64,000 nucleotides of DNA from Verrucomicrobiota bacterium (GCA_026397725.1 JAPLUI010000331.1:61691-125690), one strand, 5' to 3'; counted from the stretch's first letter, positions 36,409 through 45,792 are shown. Made by a program: numbers and translations. Notes: generated from the letters alone by a model not told the origin.

Positions 36409-36735
36409 CAAACGCACGGAGCGTGGCCGTCCCGGCTGCGTCGGCCGGCGCTCGTCCCGAGTGCCGGGTGATGGCAGGTCTCATCTCCGTGACGAATCCT
36501 GACCTAACAGGCGGGACGCCCGTTTGCCCTCGCTGCGCTCACGCCATGCCGGTTAGGCCTGAGGCATTCGGATGCCGCCGTGATCACGGCTTCATGCGTT
36601 GCCAAAACAGCCGGGACGGCTATCCTCCCTTCCTGCGACCCCTGCCGGGCATGCGCGTCAACTTAAGGGATTGCTCATGTGAGGCCTGGAACGTGGCGGT
36701 CTTTTCCACGGTCGCGGAGCGACCCTCGATGGTAG
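36409..36735. other. Gene-free stretch with short repeats
   Basis: No gene recognised. It contains a 'GGGCATGCGCGTCAA' + 'TTAAGGG' sequence at 36653-36676 that recurs, with one change, at 63857-63880, and short GC-rich inverted motifs ('GGCGGGACGCCCG'). It separates the converging NanM-like and metallopeptidase genes. Confidence 0.5.
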
Positions 36736-36894
36736 CCGTGGGTTTCAACCCACGGTCTGTCAGATGATAGATGATTGCGTCGCGGCGCGACGCTTGATGC
36801 GGCTGGGCGGCTACGGGTCATGCCCGGATTCAAGCGTCGCTCCGCGACGCCGGTTTCATAATGGATGTCGCAGTCCGTGGGTTGAAACCCACGG
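36736..36894. repeat. Nested inverted-repeat element
   Basis: Outer boxes are two 20-bp palindromes: CCGTGGGTT-TC-AACCCACGG at 36736-36755 and the same sequence with GA in the centre at 36875-36894. Inside them a 21-bp inverted repeat (GCGTCGCGG... at 36777-36797, complement at 36830-36850; 20 of 21 match) flanks a short centre. The whole could fold into a cruciform with two arm levels. It codes for nothing and resembles a REP/BIME- or MITE-like element. Confidence 0.85.
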
Positions 36895-36950
36895 CTATGG
36901 TTCATGATTATATGATATATGATTCCGGTGTTACAGCGTTTTCAACTCTG

Positions 36951-37940
36951 TTAGGTGCACGGTTTGCGCTGTGCTTGAGCCTTGGCCTTTTCGGCTTCTT
37001 CCCGGTTGTAGCCCTCGATGACCTCGGGCGGCCAGCGGAAGACGGGTGCCTTGGCCGGGTCGAAGCCGCGCAGGTGCGGTTCGTCCAGGCGCTGCGCCAC
37101 GGGCACGTAAACCCACTCGTTGTGCCCGAACGTTTGGTCGAGCAGGGTGGCGTATTCGGGCATGTGGGTTATCAGTTGTTCGCGCGTGGCAATGTGGCAG
37201 ACGTGTTCGCCCTGGGGTCCGATAACCTCGAACGAACTTTGACCACCGCCGGATTTCGGCCTGATGGTTCCGTTGCAGTTGAACCACGCCTGGACACCCT
37301 CGGCCCAGAACTCCGAGGGACCACTGATCGCATAACCGCGGAAGCGGCCGCTTTTCTTGGCGGTGTCGTACAACGCCGTCACACGCGCGGCAAACGGCTT
37401 GTCGATATCGGCGATGATACCATGAATCCCGTGGGCGAACTCGTGAACGAAGATGTTTTCCCCCTGCCATGGGTCGCCCTGGAGGTTCAGCACGTTTTCC
37501 TCGCCGCAACTAACCGGCCTGCTGCCCAGCCCGCGTGCGCGATACGCCCACCAGAGTGACATCCCCCGGCAGTCGGGCAGGTCGGGCTGCATTTCGCTGT
37601 ACGCCATCACGGCCACGAACATCCGCCTCTTTTCGCAAAGGTTTTTCAGCACGTCGGGCCGGTTGGCCAGCACCTTGCGCGCCAGATACGCCACTTCGCG
37701 CAGGGCGTACATGGAGACCTTTTCCGAACCGGCGATCACCAGGCCGTCGGCCACGACATGTTGTTTGTAAAACGGGTCGAGCGTCTTCCACAGCGCAGCG
37801 GCGCTGTACGGCTCATTTTCGGCAGCGGTTTCCGCCGCCATACCACAATCCATCCAACAAAAACAGCACAGGCCGATTGCCAATGACATAAGGCATCCCC
37901 GGCGGCATGCCAGGAAACCACCCTTGGGTTTGGCGCACAT
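36951..37940 (-). CDS. Secreted HExxH zinc metallopeptidase-like protein
   Basis: About 329 residues. The N-terminus chosen at 37940 has a hydrophobic, Cys-rich stretch ('MSLAIGLCCFCWMDCGMAAE') that could be a signal or lipoprotein signal. The zinc motif H-E-F-A-H-G is at about residue 164, followed by a 'SEFWAEGVQAWFNC' Glu/Asp-containing helix that could supply the third ligand, as in gluzincins of the anthrax-lethal-factor-like type. Length and motifs suggest an extracellular peptidase. A degraded sister copy lies at 32814-32942. Probably co-transcribed with the upstream PQQ-propeller gene. Confidence 0.78.
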   Translation of the reverse strand: MCAKPKGGFLACRRGCLMSLAIGLCCFCWMDCGMAAETAAENEPYSAAALWKTLDPFYKQHVVADGLVIAGSEKVSMYALREVAYLARKVLANRPDVLKNLCEKRRMFVAVMAYSEMQPDLPDCRGMSLWWAYRARGLGSRPVSCGEENVLNLQGDPWQGENIFVHEFAHGIHGIIADIDKPFAARVTALYDTAKKSGRFRGYAISGPSEFWAEGVQAWFNCNGTIRPKSGGGQSSFEVIGPQGEHVCHIATREQLITHMPEYATLLDQTFGHNEWVYVPVAQRLDEPHLRGFDPAKAPVFRWPPEVIEGYNREEAEKAKAQAQRKPCT

Positions 37941-37989
37941 GAGAATGTGAGGAGTCAATGGATTTCCAGGCTGCCACCTGGTGCCTTCA

Positions 37990-39495
37990 CTACTTCGCCT
38001 TGACGTCATAGCAATAGAGGTGGCGGTGATAGCGTTGGTACAAGCGGCCGCCAGTGACGACGGGGTGGGACCAACTGGGGCCGCGGCTCTCATTTTTGAT
38101 CGCCTCGACGGGTCCTTCTGGGGCGGGGATGCCGAGCTTCTTGCAGTGGGCGACGATGTTCTGGCCATCGGCCACCGGGGCTAACAACTCACCGGTCTGC
38201 TTGTATTCCTTGGGGGTGCATTCAACCAAAGCGATCCGACCGTCTTTGAGACTATGCATATAGAGCATGCCATCTGCCCAACAGATCGAGCCTTTGCTCA
38301 CGCCGAGGACCTGCCACATGGGCTTGCCCGTTTTCATTTCCAGGCAAGTCCATCCTTTATAGTCGTTAGGTCCATAAACATAACCATCGTGGAGGATATA
38401 GCCACCCGTCTGGCAGTCCATGAGGACGTTTTCGCCGCGTGCCGTTTCCTTCCACAGTTCCTTGGTGGTGATATTGCGGGTTGCGGGATCCACTTCCAGT
38501 TTGATACAGATGGCACCGTGACCATAGCCGACAGCCCAGAACACATACCCGTCATCGAACACGGGAGTCGGGACGTTGGCCTGGCTGCCCTCGCCGTGTG
38601 GGTGCGTCCAGAGCACCTTACCGGTCTTGGCGTGAATGCCGATCAGGCGGTCCTTGGAACCCGTGATGATCATGGGAATGTCTTGATACTCGGCGTAACG
38701 CGCCGGGACGTAGTGGACTTCGGTCACCGGTGGGGACTGCCAGACGGTCTTGCCTGTCTCTTTATCCAGCGCGACCATGAAGGTCTTCTCGCCACCGGGG
38801 GTGAAGATGATTTTGGCTTCGACGATCAACGGGGATTCGGCCCATCCCCAGTTTGCAGTGCCTTGTTTTCCTTCAAAATCCTGGACCGTGCGGGTCCATT
38901 GGGTCTCGCCCGTTTTGCCATCGTAACAGCCCAGCACGCCCTTGCCGCTAAAGACATACAACCGGCCGTCATCCGTGGTGACCGACGAGCGGCTGCCGAC
39001 GAATTTATGTTCATATGCTTCGCCGATGTCTTTGCTCCAGAGGATCCTGCCGTTCATGTCCAGACACGTTAGATAAAGATGGGTGCCCGGATAATCGGAA
39101 TACCCGGTGCCCACGCGTTCCCGGGGCTTCGCGGTGTCCGCGGCGGACTTGCGGCCATCCTTCAAGCTGCTTTCCCCTGCCGGGGTGAAAAGCTCTTCGC
39201 CGCCCGCGGCGGGCTTGCGACCGGTGATGTAGATGCATCCATTGGCAAACGTGGGGCTCGAGAACCCCTGGCCCACATCGTCACAGTGCCAGAGCAACTT
39301 GGGCCCCCCCTCGGGCCAACTCTTCAGCAACCCCGTGTCCGTCGACTTGCCGTCGTTCGTCGGCCCGCGCCAACGCGGCCAATCCGGCTCGCCGGCGCGC
39401 ACAGCGCCTAACACCACCATGAGCGCACACAGTGTCGCCAACACGGCACACACCGGCTGGAAACGTCCGGTTCCCATGGCATGCAAACCAGGCAT
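37990..39495 (-). CDS. PQQ-like beta-propeller secreted protein
   Basis: About 501 residues; start at 39495 (or 39477) before the signal segment 'VCAVLATLCALMVVLGAVRAGE'. Repeats typical of PQQ-type propellers occur throughout: 'WPRWRGPTNDGKS', 'GRLYVFSGKGVLGCYDGKTGETQWT', 'MVALDKETGKTVWQSP', 'LIGIHAKTGKVLWTHP'. Such proteins in Planctomycetes/Verrucomicrobia are abundant and mostly of unknown function; there is no proof of a PQQ-dependent dehydrogenase site. It is divergent from the MFS transporter across operator copy 3. Confidence 0.85.
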   Translation of the reverse strand: MPGLHAMGTGRFQPVCAVLATLCALMVVLGAVRAGEPDWPRWRGPTNDGKSTDTGLLKSWPEGGPKLLWHCDDVGQGFSSPTFANGCIYITGRKPAAGGEELFTPAGESSLKDGRKSAADTAKPRERVGTGYSDYPGTHLYLTCLDMNGRILWSKDIGEAYEHKFVGSRSSVTTDDGRLYVFSGKGVLGCYDGKTGETQWTRTVQDFEGKQGTANWGWAESPLIVEAKIIFTPGGEKTFMVALDKETGKTVWQSPPVTEVHYVPARYAEYQDIPMIITGSKDRLIGIHAKTGKVLWTHPHGEGSQANVPTPVFDDGYVFWAVGYGHGAICIKLEVDPATRNITTKELWKETARGENVLMDCQTGGYILHDGYVYGPNDYKGWTCLEMKTGKPMWQVLGVSKGSICWADGMLYMHSLKDGRIALVECTPKEYKQTGELLAPVADGQNIVAHCKKLGIPAPEGPVEAIKNESRGPSWSHPVVTGGRLYQRYHRHLYCYDVKAK

Positions 39496-39664
39496 CCTGT
39501 TGATGCAAGGAGGGGAGCCCGCTCGCGACCCGGACCCGCCATGAATGCATGCCGGATGGAATTTGTGATTTCGGGCGGTGCGCACGATGAGGGCCATCGC
39601 CCCGACGATCCGAGCTGAGGCACGTGTTGAGGATAGGGTCATGATTTCTGATTTTGGATTGGAC

Positions 39665-39800
39665 ACCGGAGGTGCGGTGTTGCGGCCACGTTGCCAGAAC
39701 CCCCGTGCCGCCTCAAGCGATCCGTATTGGATTTTTAAAAACCAATACGACGGGTTTGGGTTGGAGGCACTTGCCTGCTAGGGTTTGCCGCGTCGTGCCA
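39665..39800. promoter_or_regulatory. Conserved operator/promoter block, copy 3
   Basis: Perfect inverted repeat CGTATTGG (39723-39730) - 11 nt - CCAATACG (39742-39749). Downstream, 'TTGGGT' (39756-39761) and 'TAGGGT' (39779-39784) are 17 bp apart, a plausible promoter for the transporter at 39883. Left of it the PQQ-propeller gene reads away. Confidence 0.8.
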
Positions 39801-39882
39801 TCCGCCCGGCTTGCCGGGTCGATCCCCTTCCTTTACGCTCAAGCCTTCCAACCATGGAACCCCATTACGGAACGTCTTCACC

Positions 39883-41175
39883 ATGACCGTGCCCTCATCC
39901 ACAACGACCGCGCGCGCCGCCTGGCTGGTGGTGGCATTGCTATGGCCGGTGGCGCTGCTGAATTATCTCGACCGCCAGGTTCTAGCCACTCTGCAACCCT
40001 CGATCGGCGCGGAAATTTCCGCCGTGCTGGACAGCCGGAATTTCGGCAGGTTGATGGGGATATTCCTCTGGATCTACGGGGCGGTGAGTCCGCTCAGCGG
40101 CTTGGCGGCGGATCGCTTCAACCGCAAGAAGCTCATTGTCGGCAGCCTGGCCGTGTGGTCGACGGTCACCCTGCTGACGGGCTACGCGCATGACTATACC
40201 CAACTCTATTGGATGCGTGCCTTGATGGGGGTGAGCGAGGCCTTGTACATCCCCGCCGGATTGGCGCTCATCGCCGACTATCACACCGGCCATACGCGCT
40301 CGCTGGCGGTGGGCATCCACATGACCGGGTTTTATTGCGGGCAGGCTCTGGGTGGTTTCGGGGCCTTGGCGGCGGATGCGATTTCATGGCGCGTCACGTT
40401 CCAAGCCCTCGGTGTCGCCGGGGTGATCTACAGTATCGTGCTCGCGGTTTTTCTCAAGGAGCGCAGGACGGACGTGCCCGCCCGAGGTATGTTAGATGAA
40501 CTCCGCGGCATGGGGAGGTGTTTGTGGGCGTTGTTTTCGATCGGGGCTTTTTTCATCATCCTGTTCTTTTTTGCCGCGCCGAGCGCGCCGGGATGGGTGG
40601 TGAAAAACTGGCTGCCCACCCTGTTTGCGCAAATGGACCCGGACACGGTGCGTGCCATGCTGCCGGCCGTACGGGATTTTTCTAACGCCGAAATCGCCAG
40701 CAACGTCGCCAAACCCCTCTCCACGATCCTCATCGCGGCATCCTGTTTCATCGGCGGGATCCTCGGCGGGATCGTGGCGGACCGCTGGGCGCGCAGGAAC
40801 ATCCGGGGGCGCATCTATACCGGAGCCATCGGACTGACCCTGACCATTCCAGCCCTGGTCGTGCTCGGTTATGTCGGAAACCCGGCCCTCGCGCTCTGCG
40901 CCGCCGTGATTTTTGGCATGGGCTGGGGTTTGTTCGATGCCAACAACATGCCGATTCTCTGCCAGTTTGTGCCACCGCGCCTGCGTGCCGCTGCCTTTGG
41001 TTTCATGAACCTCACCGGTGTCTTCATCGGGGCCATGACCACCGAACTCGCCGGCCGGCTCGACAAGGCGGGCAACCTCGCCCACGGCATCGGCTGGCTG
41101 GCACTGCCCGTCGTCATGGCGGTCATTCTCATCCTGATGCTCCGGCCCGTCACCCTCAATCGTCCGGATCCCTGA
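39883..41175 (+). CDS. MFS transporter, candidate sialic acid importer
   Basis: 430 residues with about twelve membrane helices. MFS landmarks are present: 'NYLDRQVLATLQPSI' in helix 1, 'GLAADRFNRKKLIVGSL' in the loop 2-3, and 'GIVADRWARRNIRGR' in the symmetric loop 8-9. Start at 39883 chosen because the upstream 24 residues are not hydrophobic or conserved. It lies between the nan-type genes and a sugar-type regulator and carries an operator of the shared type, so uptake of sialic acid or another released monosaccharide is the best guess. MFS sequence alone does not fix the substrate. Confidence 0.82.
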   Translation: MTVPSSTTTARAAWLVVALLWPVALLNYLDRQVLATLQPSIGAEISAVLDSRNFGRLMGIFLWIYGAVSPLSGLAADRFNRKKLIVGSLAVWSTVTLLTGYAHDYTQLYWMRALMGVSEALYIPAGLALIADYHTGHTRSLAVGIHMTGFYCGQALGGFGALAADAISWRVTFQALGVAGVIYSIVLAVFLKERRTDVPARGMLDELRGMGRCLWALFSIGAFFIILFFFAAPSAPGWVVKNWLPTLFAQMDPDTVRAMLPAVRDFSNAEIASNVAKPLSTILIAASCFIGGILGGIVADRWARRNIRGRIYTGAIGLTLTIPALVVLGYVGNPALALCAAVIFGMGWGLFDANNMPILCQFVPPRLRAAAFGFMNLTGVFIGAMTTELAGRLDKAGNLAHGIGWLALPVVMAVILILMLRPVTLNRPDP

Positions 41176-41421
41176 CATCAAGGCCCTCTTCATCCTGTCA
41201 TGCACCCCCGCTCCGCTCCAAGATGGACCCCAAACTCCACCACCAGGCGGGAAGACGTAACAAGGAGCGGCGGACTCCGTTCCGCCCGGGTCCATGAAAT
41301 GCCAATGAACTGAGGCAACCCGCGTTCCATTGGCATCCCATGGGTGAGGGCGATTCAGGAGATCGCCCCTCCTTGACTTCTTTGTCGCCCTACCCTGACC
41401 TGACCCCGTGGTTTTTTTGCA

Positions 41422-41450
41422 TTGACAGGCGCAATGGCCATGCGTAGGAT
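41422..41450 (+). promoter_or_regulatory. Sigma70-type promoter of the GntR-type regulator
   Basis: Perfect -35 TTGACA (41422-41427), 17-bp spacer, -10 TAGGAT (41445-41450), then only 7 nt to the ATG at 41458. The transcript should therefore begin at or beside the start codon. The operator described next covers the -10. Confidence 0.75.
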
Positions 41451-41472
41451 TGGTTCAATGATATACCAATCC
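41447..41472. promoter_or_regulatory. Autoregulatory operator overlapping -10 and start codon
   Basis: Perfect inverted repeat GGATTGGT (41447-41454) - 10 nt - ACCAATCC (41465-41472). It shares the ATTGG/CCAAT half-sites with the five blocks upstream of the glycan genes. It lies over the last four bases of the -10 and the first five codons, an arrangement expected for repression of the regulator's own gene. Confidence 0.82.
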
Positions 41473-42543
41473 GTTGACGCATCGGCCACCCGCCTGAAGA
41501 CCAAGGCGGGCCAACTCTCCGACTTGCTACGCGTGCGCCTGCACGCCGGCGAGTGGTCCGGCGTCCTGCCGTCCGAGCGCGATCTGGCCGAAGAATACCC
41601 GGCCAGCCGCAGCACGCTTCGCAAGGCATTGGCCATCCTCGAAAAAGAAGGTCTGCTCAATGGGTGCCGCTCCACCCGTGCCGGCCGCTCGGTACGGGTC
41701 GGCTCGAGAGTGAGGCGCGGCGACACAACCATCAAACGGGTGGTGATGCTCACCCCGTCGCTCAGCAACAGTCCGCTGTTGCTCGAACATGTGGCGGTGC
41801 TGCGCGAACTGTTGGGGCGCTCCGGCGTGCAGGTGAACGTCCGCGAAGCGGCTCGTCTTGGCGAGTACAAGCGGCCGGATGCCGCGCTGCAACGCATTGC
41901 CGCCGCTCATCCCAAGGCGGTCTGGATTCTCCACAAAATGCCACACGCCGTCCAACTCGCGGCCCACAAACTTGGGCTGCCGGCGCTGATCTACGGTTCC
42001 TCCTTCGCCGACACCGGATTGCCCAGCATCGACATCGATTTCCGCGCAGTCGCCCGTCATGCCGCCGGCCGTTGTCTCGCCCGCGGCCTCCGCCAGCTCG
42101 CCGTGATTGTCCACCGCACCCCGCTCGCTGGTGACGAATTGATCGTCGAGTCGCTCACCGCAGAACTCGCCCGCGCCGCCGCGCCGCCACTCAAGGTCTT
42201 GAAGCACGACTTCAATCGTGAGCGATTGATCGGCACGCTTGACCAGCGGATCTTCCCCCCCCGCGAGCGCCCGGACGCGCTGCTCATCGTCAACCAGCAC
42301 CATTTGCTCACCACCCTGCCTCACCTGCTTCACCGCGGTCTCCGGATCCCCGCTGACCTGTCCCTCGTCTTTCTCAGCAATGACCACGCCGCCGAGCGCC
42401 TCAGCCCCTTGCCCGATCGCTACGACCTCGGCGATCGGCTGTTGCGGCGGCTGGCGGCTGCCGTCCTGGCTCGCATCGTTGGCGACATGCCTGCTTCCGT
42501 GCTGTTGCTTCCGCGCATGGTGAAAGGCGAGACGCTGCGCTAA
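41458..42543 (+). CDS. GntR-HTH / LacI-type sensor transcriptional regulator
   Basis: 361 residues from the ATG at 41458; in-frame ATGs at 41434 and 41440 exist but would be upstream of the predicted transcript start. Residues about 15-70 are a GntR winged helix ('LSDLLRVRLHAGEWSGVLPSERDLAEEYPASRSTLRKALAILEKEGLL'). The rest is a periplasmic-binding-protein-like sensor domain as in GalR/LacI proteins. Such hybrids control sugar use in Verrucomicrobia and relatives. A sialic acid derivative is the probable inducer, from context. It probably represses itself and controls the genes with matching operators. Confidence 0.85.
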   Translation: MIYQSVDASATRLKTKAGQLSDLLRVRLHAGEWSGVLPSERDLAEEYPASRSTLRKALAILEKEGLLNGCRSTRAGRSVRVGSRVRRGDTTIKRVVMLTPSLSNSPLLLEHVAVLRELLGRSGVQVNVREAARLGEYKRPDAALQRIAAAHPKAVWILHKMPHAVQLAAHKLGLPALIYGSSFADTGLPSIDIDFRAVARHAAGRCLARGLRQLAVIVHRTPLAGDELIVESLTAELARAAAPPLKVLKHDFNRERLIGTLDQRIFPPRERPDALLIVNQHHLLTTLPHLLHRGLRIPADLSLVFLSNDHAAERLSPLPDRYDLGDRLLRRLAAAVLARIVGDMPASVLLLPRMVKGETLR

Positions 42544-42682
42544 TGTCGTGTAATCGGTCGAGGAGCACCAGCGACGCACACCCCGGGATCCCGCGCCTGA
42601 CAAATCCGCATCCTGAAGGGATGCCAGAGACCGACACGGCATCCTGGATCACGCACCCGGTTTTGCGGCCCGCCTGTTGGCA
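42544..42682. other. Spacer after regulator gene
   Basis: Short stretch between the regulator stop and the duplicated cassette. No gene or terminator recognised. Confidence 0.4.
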
Positions 42683-42975
42683 CATGAAGATCACGGGCGA
42701 GCCGCTCGTGCCCCTCTCTAACGGGATTTGGAATGCGGTTCCTGAGCGGTGAATCAGAGCCCGGAAACCGCTTTGCATGCTGTGCGCAAGTCCGCTTCCC
42801 GCCGCCCCAAGCGGCCCGTATTGGTATTTATAAAAACCAATACGAAGGGCTTGATGCCCCCCTCCCTCCGCGTGATAAGGTATGCACAGTGTCATCCCCA
42901 CTGCCTGCCGCGCCGCTCTCCAATCCTCCATCCAAAATCATAAATCCTCCATCCAAAATCCAAAATCATAAATCC
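42683..42975. promoter_or_regulatory. Duplicated upstream cassette with operator, copy 4
   Basis: About 290 bp almost identical to 46337-46600. It contains CGTATTGG (42817-42824) - 12 nt - CCAATACG (42837-42844), followed by 'TTGATG' (42851-42856) and 'GATAAG' (42874-42879), 17 bp apart, as possible promoter boxes. A conserved 22-codon frame (42684-42752) precedes it in both copies. The transcript would have a long (about 250 nt) leader rich in AATCC/AAAATC repeats before the surface-protein start at 43135. Confidence 0.75.
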
Positions 42976-43134
42976 AAAATCTTCTCTCTTCCTCTTTCCC
43001 CCAGCCCCTCTTCCTCTTCTCTTGCCTCTTGTGTCTTCCAGTCTTGCGTCTTCTCCAACCCCAACCCCAACCCCAACCACAACCACAACCCCCGCTTACC
43101 GATTACCGATTACCGACCACTGACCAACATCATT

Positions 43135-45744
43135 ATGAAAACAACACTGAATATCATCCAACATCTAAGAAATCATCTCCAGCCCCTCGCCCTCGCTGTC
43201 GTGGGCTGCGTGGTACTGGGCCTGGCCGCGATTCCGCAGGCCAGTGCGGCCACCCTCACCTGGAGCGTGGCCGGCGACGGTAACTGGGACACCGGCACCT
43301 CCAACTGGCTCCCGGGACCGACAACATTCACCGATGACGGCACTGTCGATGTGGTTTTCGACAACACGGCCGGCGGCATTATCACCATCGCGGCCGGCAT
43401 GTCGCCGCTGTCCACCACCGTCAGTGCCGCCTCCGGCACCTACACCTTCAGCGGCGGGCCGATCGACTCCGGTACGCTCACCAAGTCCGGCGCGGGCACG
43501 CTGGTTCTCAGCAACACCAACAGCAACAGTTACACCGGCGTGACCACCATCAGCGGCGGCGTGCTCGAGGTCTCCAGTCTCGCCAACGGCGGATCGCCCA
43601 GCAACCTCGGCGCCTACGCTAGCGGCGCGGCGGGCATCCAAATCAACGGCGCGAGCACGGGCGGCGTAAGCACGCTCAAATACACCGGACCCACCATGAC
43701 AACCGCCATCGATCGCGGCTTCACCCTTAGCTGCGGCGCTCCGTGGAATCGAGCAGGCACGGTGGACGTGGCGATTGCCGGCGAGTTGAAACTCGGCGAG
43801 TGCTCGTATGCTTCCGGAAGCGACGGCAGCTTCTTTGTCACCGGTCTCGGCACCAGCAGCAAATTTTCCATCAGCAGTCTCACGCTAGGGACTGCGGCCA
43901 ATTATGTGTACTTGAGACCAACAACCGCGAACTTGGACATTGGTTCGATCACCGGGACCAATTCGCAGCTTGATAATATCATGATGGGGTCTCCAGCCAC
44001 GACTGTCATCACGATTGGCGCCATCACCCTCTCCGGCGCACCGCCCTATCAGGACCATTCTGTTGCAATGTTGGGCGGCACATTAAACCTTACCGGTTAC
44101 AACACCTTCTCCGGCACCATCCGCGTCGGCAAGGGCATTCTCAAGGTCAAAAGCTCGGACCAACTCGGCACGTGCACAGCCTATAACGCCATCCAGCTCG
44201 GCAACAATGACGATCAAGTAAACAGGCCAATGTTGTTGAACGACAGCTCTACCGACTTCACAAGCCGTGGCGGCGGTAAAGTCAGGATGTGGGGCAACGG
44301 GTATATTTACGTTGGCAAGGCCGAAGGCGGCTCGGGCCTCAACCAGACGCACACCTTTGGCGCGGCGACGTACGAAAGCGGCAAAAGCATAACCATCCAA
44401 GGCGACAGCGGCTACGGCTTGACGTTAGGGGCCGGCACGGTCAACGGCGCCTTCTCGCTCACCAACAACCTCGCATCCCCCGGCGTGCTCACGCTGGCGA
44501 GCCTCAACAAGGCCAGTACCGTCGTGACGTTTACCATCGGCGGCACGGGCAACACGACGATTTCCGGTGCCGTCAACAACGCTCTGAATCTCACCAAGAA
44601 CGGCGCCGGCACGCTGTTCCTCAACGGCGTTAACACCTACACCGGGGCGACGACGATCACTAACGGCATGCTCGAAATCGGCGGCGCAGGCCAAATGAGC
44701 AGCGTGGCATCACCAGGCACTTGCGCCGGTACCATCGCCATCGCCGCTGGCAAGACTTTCAAGTATAACAGTTCCGCCAGTTCTATATTGAGCGGCGTCG
44801 TGGGCTCCGCCGCCGCCGGCATTGTGATCAAGGGCGGCGCTGGCACGCTGACGCTGACCGGTTCCAACACCTACACCGGCGATACCGTGGTGCAAGCCGG
44901 CACGCTCTCGCTCAGCCCCACCGTCCCAGGCGGATACCTTGCGGACGGAGCGGACGTGAAGCTTTACACAGGAAGCATTTTGGACCTCAACACCGGTGCC
45001 ACGGATACCGTCCGCGCGCTGTATATCGATGGTGTGCCCCAAGCCGCCGGTGAGTGGGGATCGGCCGCCTCGGGTGCCGCGAACCCGAGCACGCTCTTCA
45101 CCGGCCTCGGGAAGCTCAACGTCTCCACCACCGGCGGCGTGTTGACCTACAGCATCAGCGGCAAGGTGGCGTTGAATGGTGTCGGCTTGGCCGGGGTGAC
45201 GGTGTCTGACGGCACTCGGACGTCGCCAGCGACGGCCAGTGACGGCATCTACACGATCACGCTCGTGCCCGACGCGGCCACCTATACGGTGACGCCGAGC
45301 ATGAGCGGTTACTCGTTCACGCCGGTCAGTGCGTCGGTGCCGGTGATGGGAGTGAATGTGACGGACAAGAATTTCACGGCGGCGGTCGCTGTGAGCGGTT
45401 ACGCCTCTTGGGCGAGCGCGAACGGCATAAGCGCCAATCCCTCAGATGATTCCAACAATGACGGCGTCACCAACGGCGTGGCCTACTTCATGAACGTGAC
45501 CGGTCTCTCCACCAACCCGGCCATCAACGGCACCACCAAGAAAGTGACCTGGCCCAATGGCGGCAATATCGCCAACTCCGAGTATGGTGCTGACAAACAA
45601 TTCGTCGTCCAAACCTCCAGCGACCTCCAGACGTGGACGAATGTTGCCGCTGGGGCTGTCGATCTCACCAACCCTAACGAGGTGTCCTACACCCTGACCG
45701 GTGCCAGCCCCAGCTTCGCCCGCCTCAAGGTGACCCCGAACTGA
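43135..45744 (+). CDS. Surface protein with PATR (autotransporter-associated) repeats
   Basis: Start at 43135 (signal peptide 'MKTTLNIIQHLRNHLQPLAL' onward, cleaved after 'PQASA'); a longer frame from 42733 runs through the regulatory cassette. About 870 residues. PATR motifs such as 'LTKSGAGTLVLSNTNSNSYTGVTTISGGVLEV', 'LTKNGAGTLFLNGVNTYTGATTI' and 'GGAGTLTLTGSNTYTGDTVVQAGTL' predict a beta-helix passenger. Then come a carboxypeptidase-like Ig domain ('SGKVALNGVGLAGVTVSDG') and a C-terminal module with 'DDSNNDGVTNGVAYFMN'. No autotransporter barrel is present, so export/anchoring probably uses the C-terminal module. It shares both ends with 46756-47772. Confidence 0.85.
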   Translation: MKTTLNIIQHLRNHLQPLALAVVGCVVLGLAAIPQASAATLTWSVAGDGNWDTGTSNWLPGPTTFTDDGTVDVVFDNTAGGIITIAAGMSPLSTTVSAASGTYTFSGGPIDSGTLTKSGAGTLVLSNTNSNSYTGVTTISGGVLEVSSLANGGSPSNLGAYASGAAGIQINGASTGGVSTLKYTGPTMTTAIDRGFTLSCGAPWNRAGTVDVAIAGELKLGECSYASGSDGSFFVTGLGTSSKFSISSLTLGTAANYVYLRPTTANLDIGSITGTNSQLDNIMMGSPATTVITIGAITLSGAPPYQDHSVAMLGGTLNLTGYNTFSGTIRVGKGILKVKSSDQLGTCTAYNAIQLGNNDDQVNRPMLLNDSSTDFTSRGGGKVRMWGNGYIYVGKAEGGSGLNQTHTFGAATYESGKSITIQGDSGYGLTLGAGTVNGAFSLTNNLASPGVLTLASLNKASTVVTFTIGGTGNTTISGAVNNALNLTKNGAGTLFLNGVNTYTGATTITNGMLEIGGAGQMSSVASPGTCAGTIAIAAGKTFKYNSSASSILSGVVGSAAAGIVIKGGAGTLTLTGSNTYTGDTVVQAGTLSLSPTVPGGYLADGADVKLYTGSILDLNTGATDTVRALYIDGVPQAAGEWGSAASGAANPSTLFTGLGKLNVSTTGGVLTYSISGKVALNGVGLAGVTVSDGTRTSPATASDGIYTITLVPDAATYTVTPSMSGYSFTPVSASVPVMGVNVTDKNFTAAVAVSGYASWASANGISANPSDDSNNDGVTNGVAYFMNVTGLSTNPAINGTTKKVTWPNGGNIANSEYGADKQFVVQTSSDLQTWTNVAAGAVDLTNPNEVSYTLTGASPSFARLKVTPN

Positions 45745-45792
45745 CCCGCAGCCCGCGCTGCCAGGAAATCACCCGAACCCTAACCAACCCCA

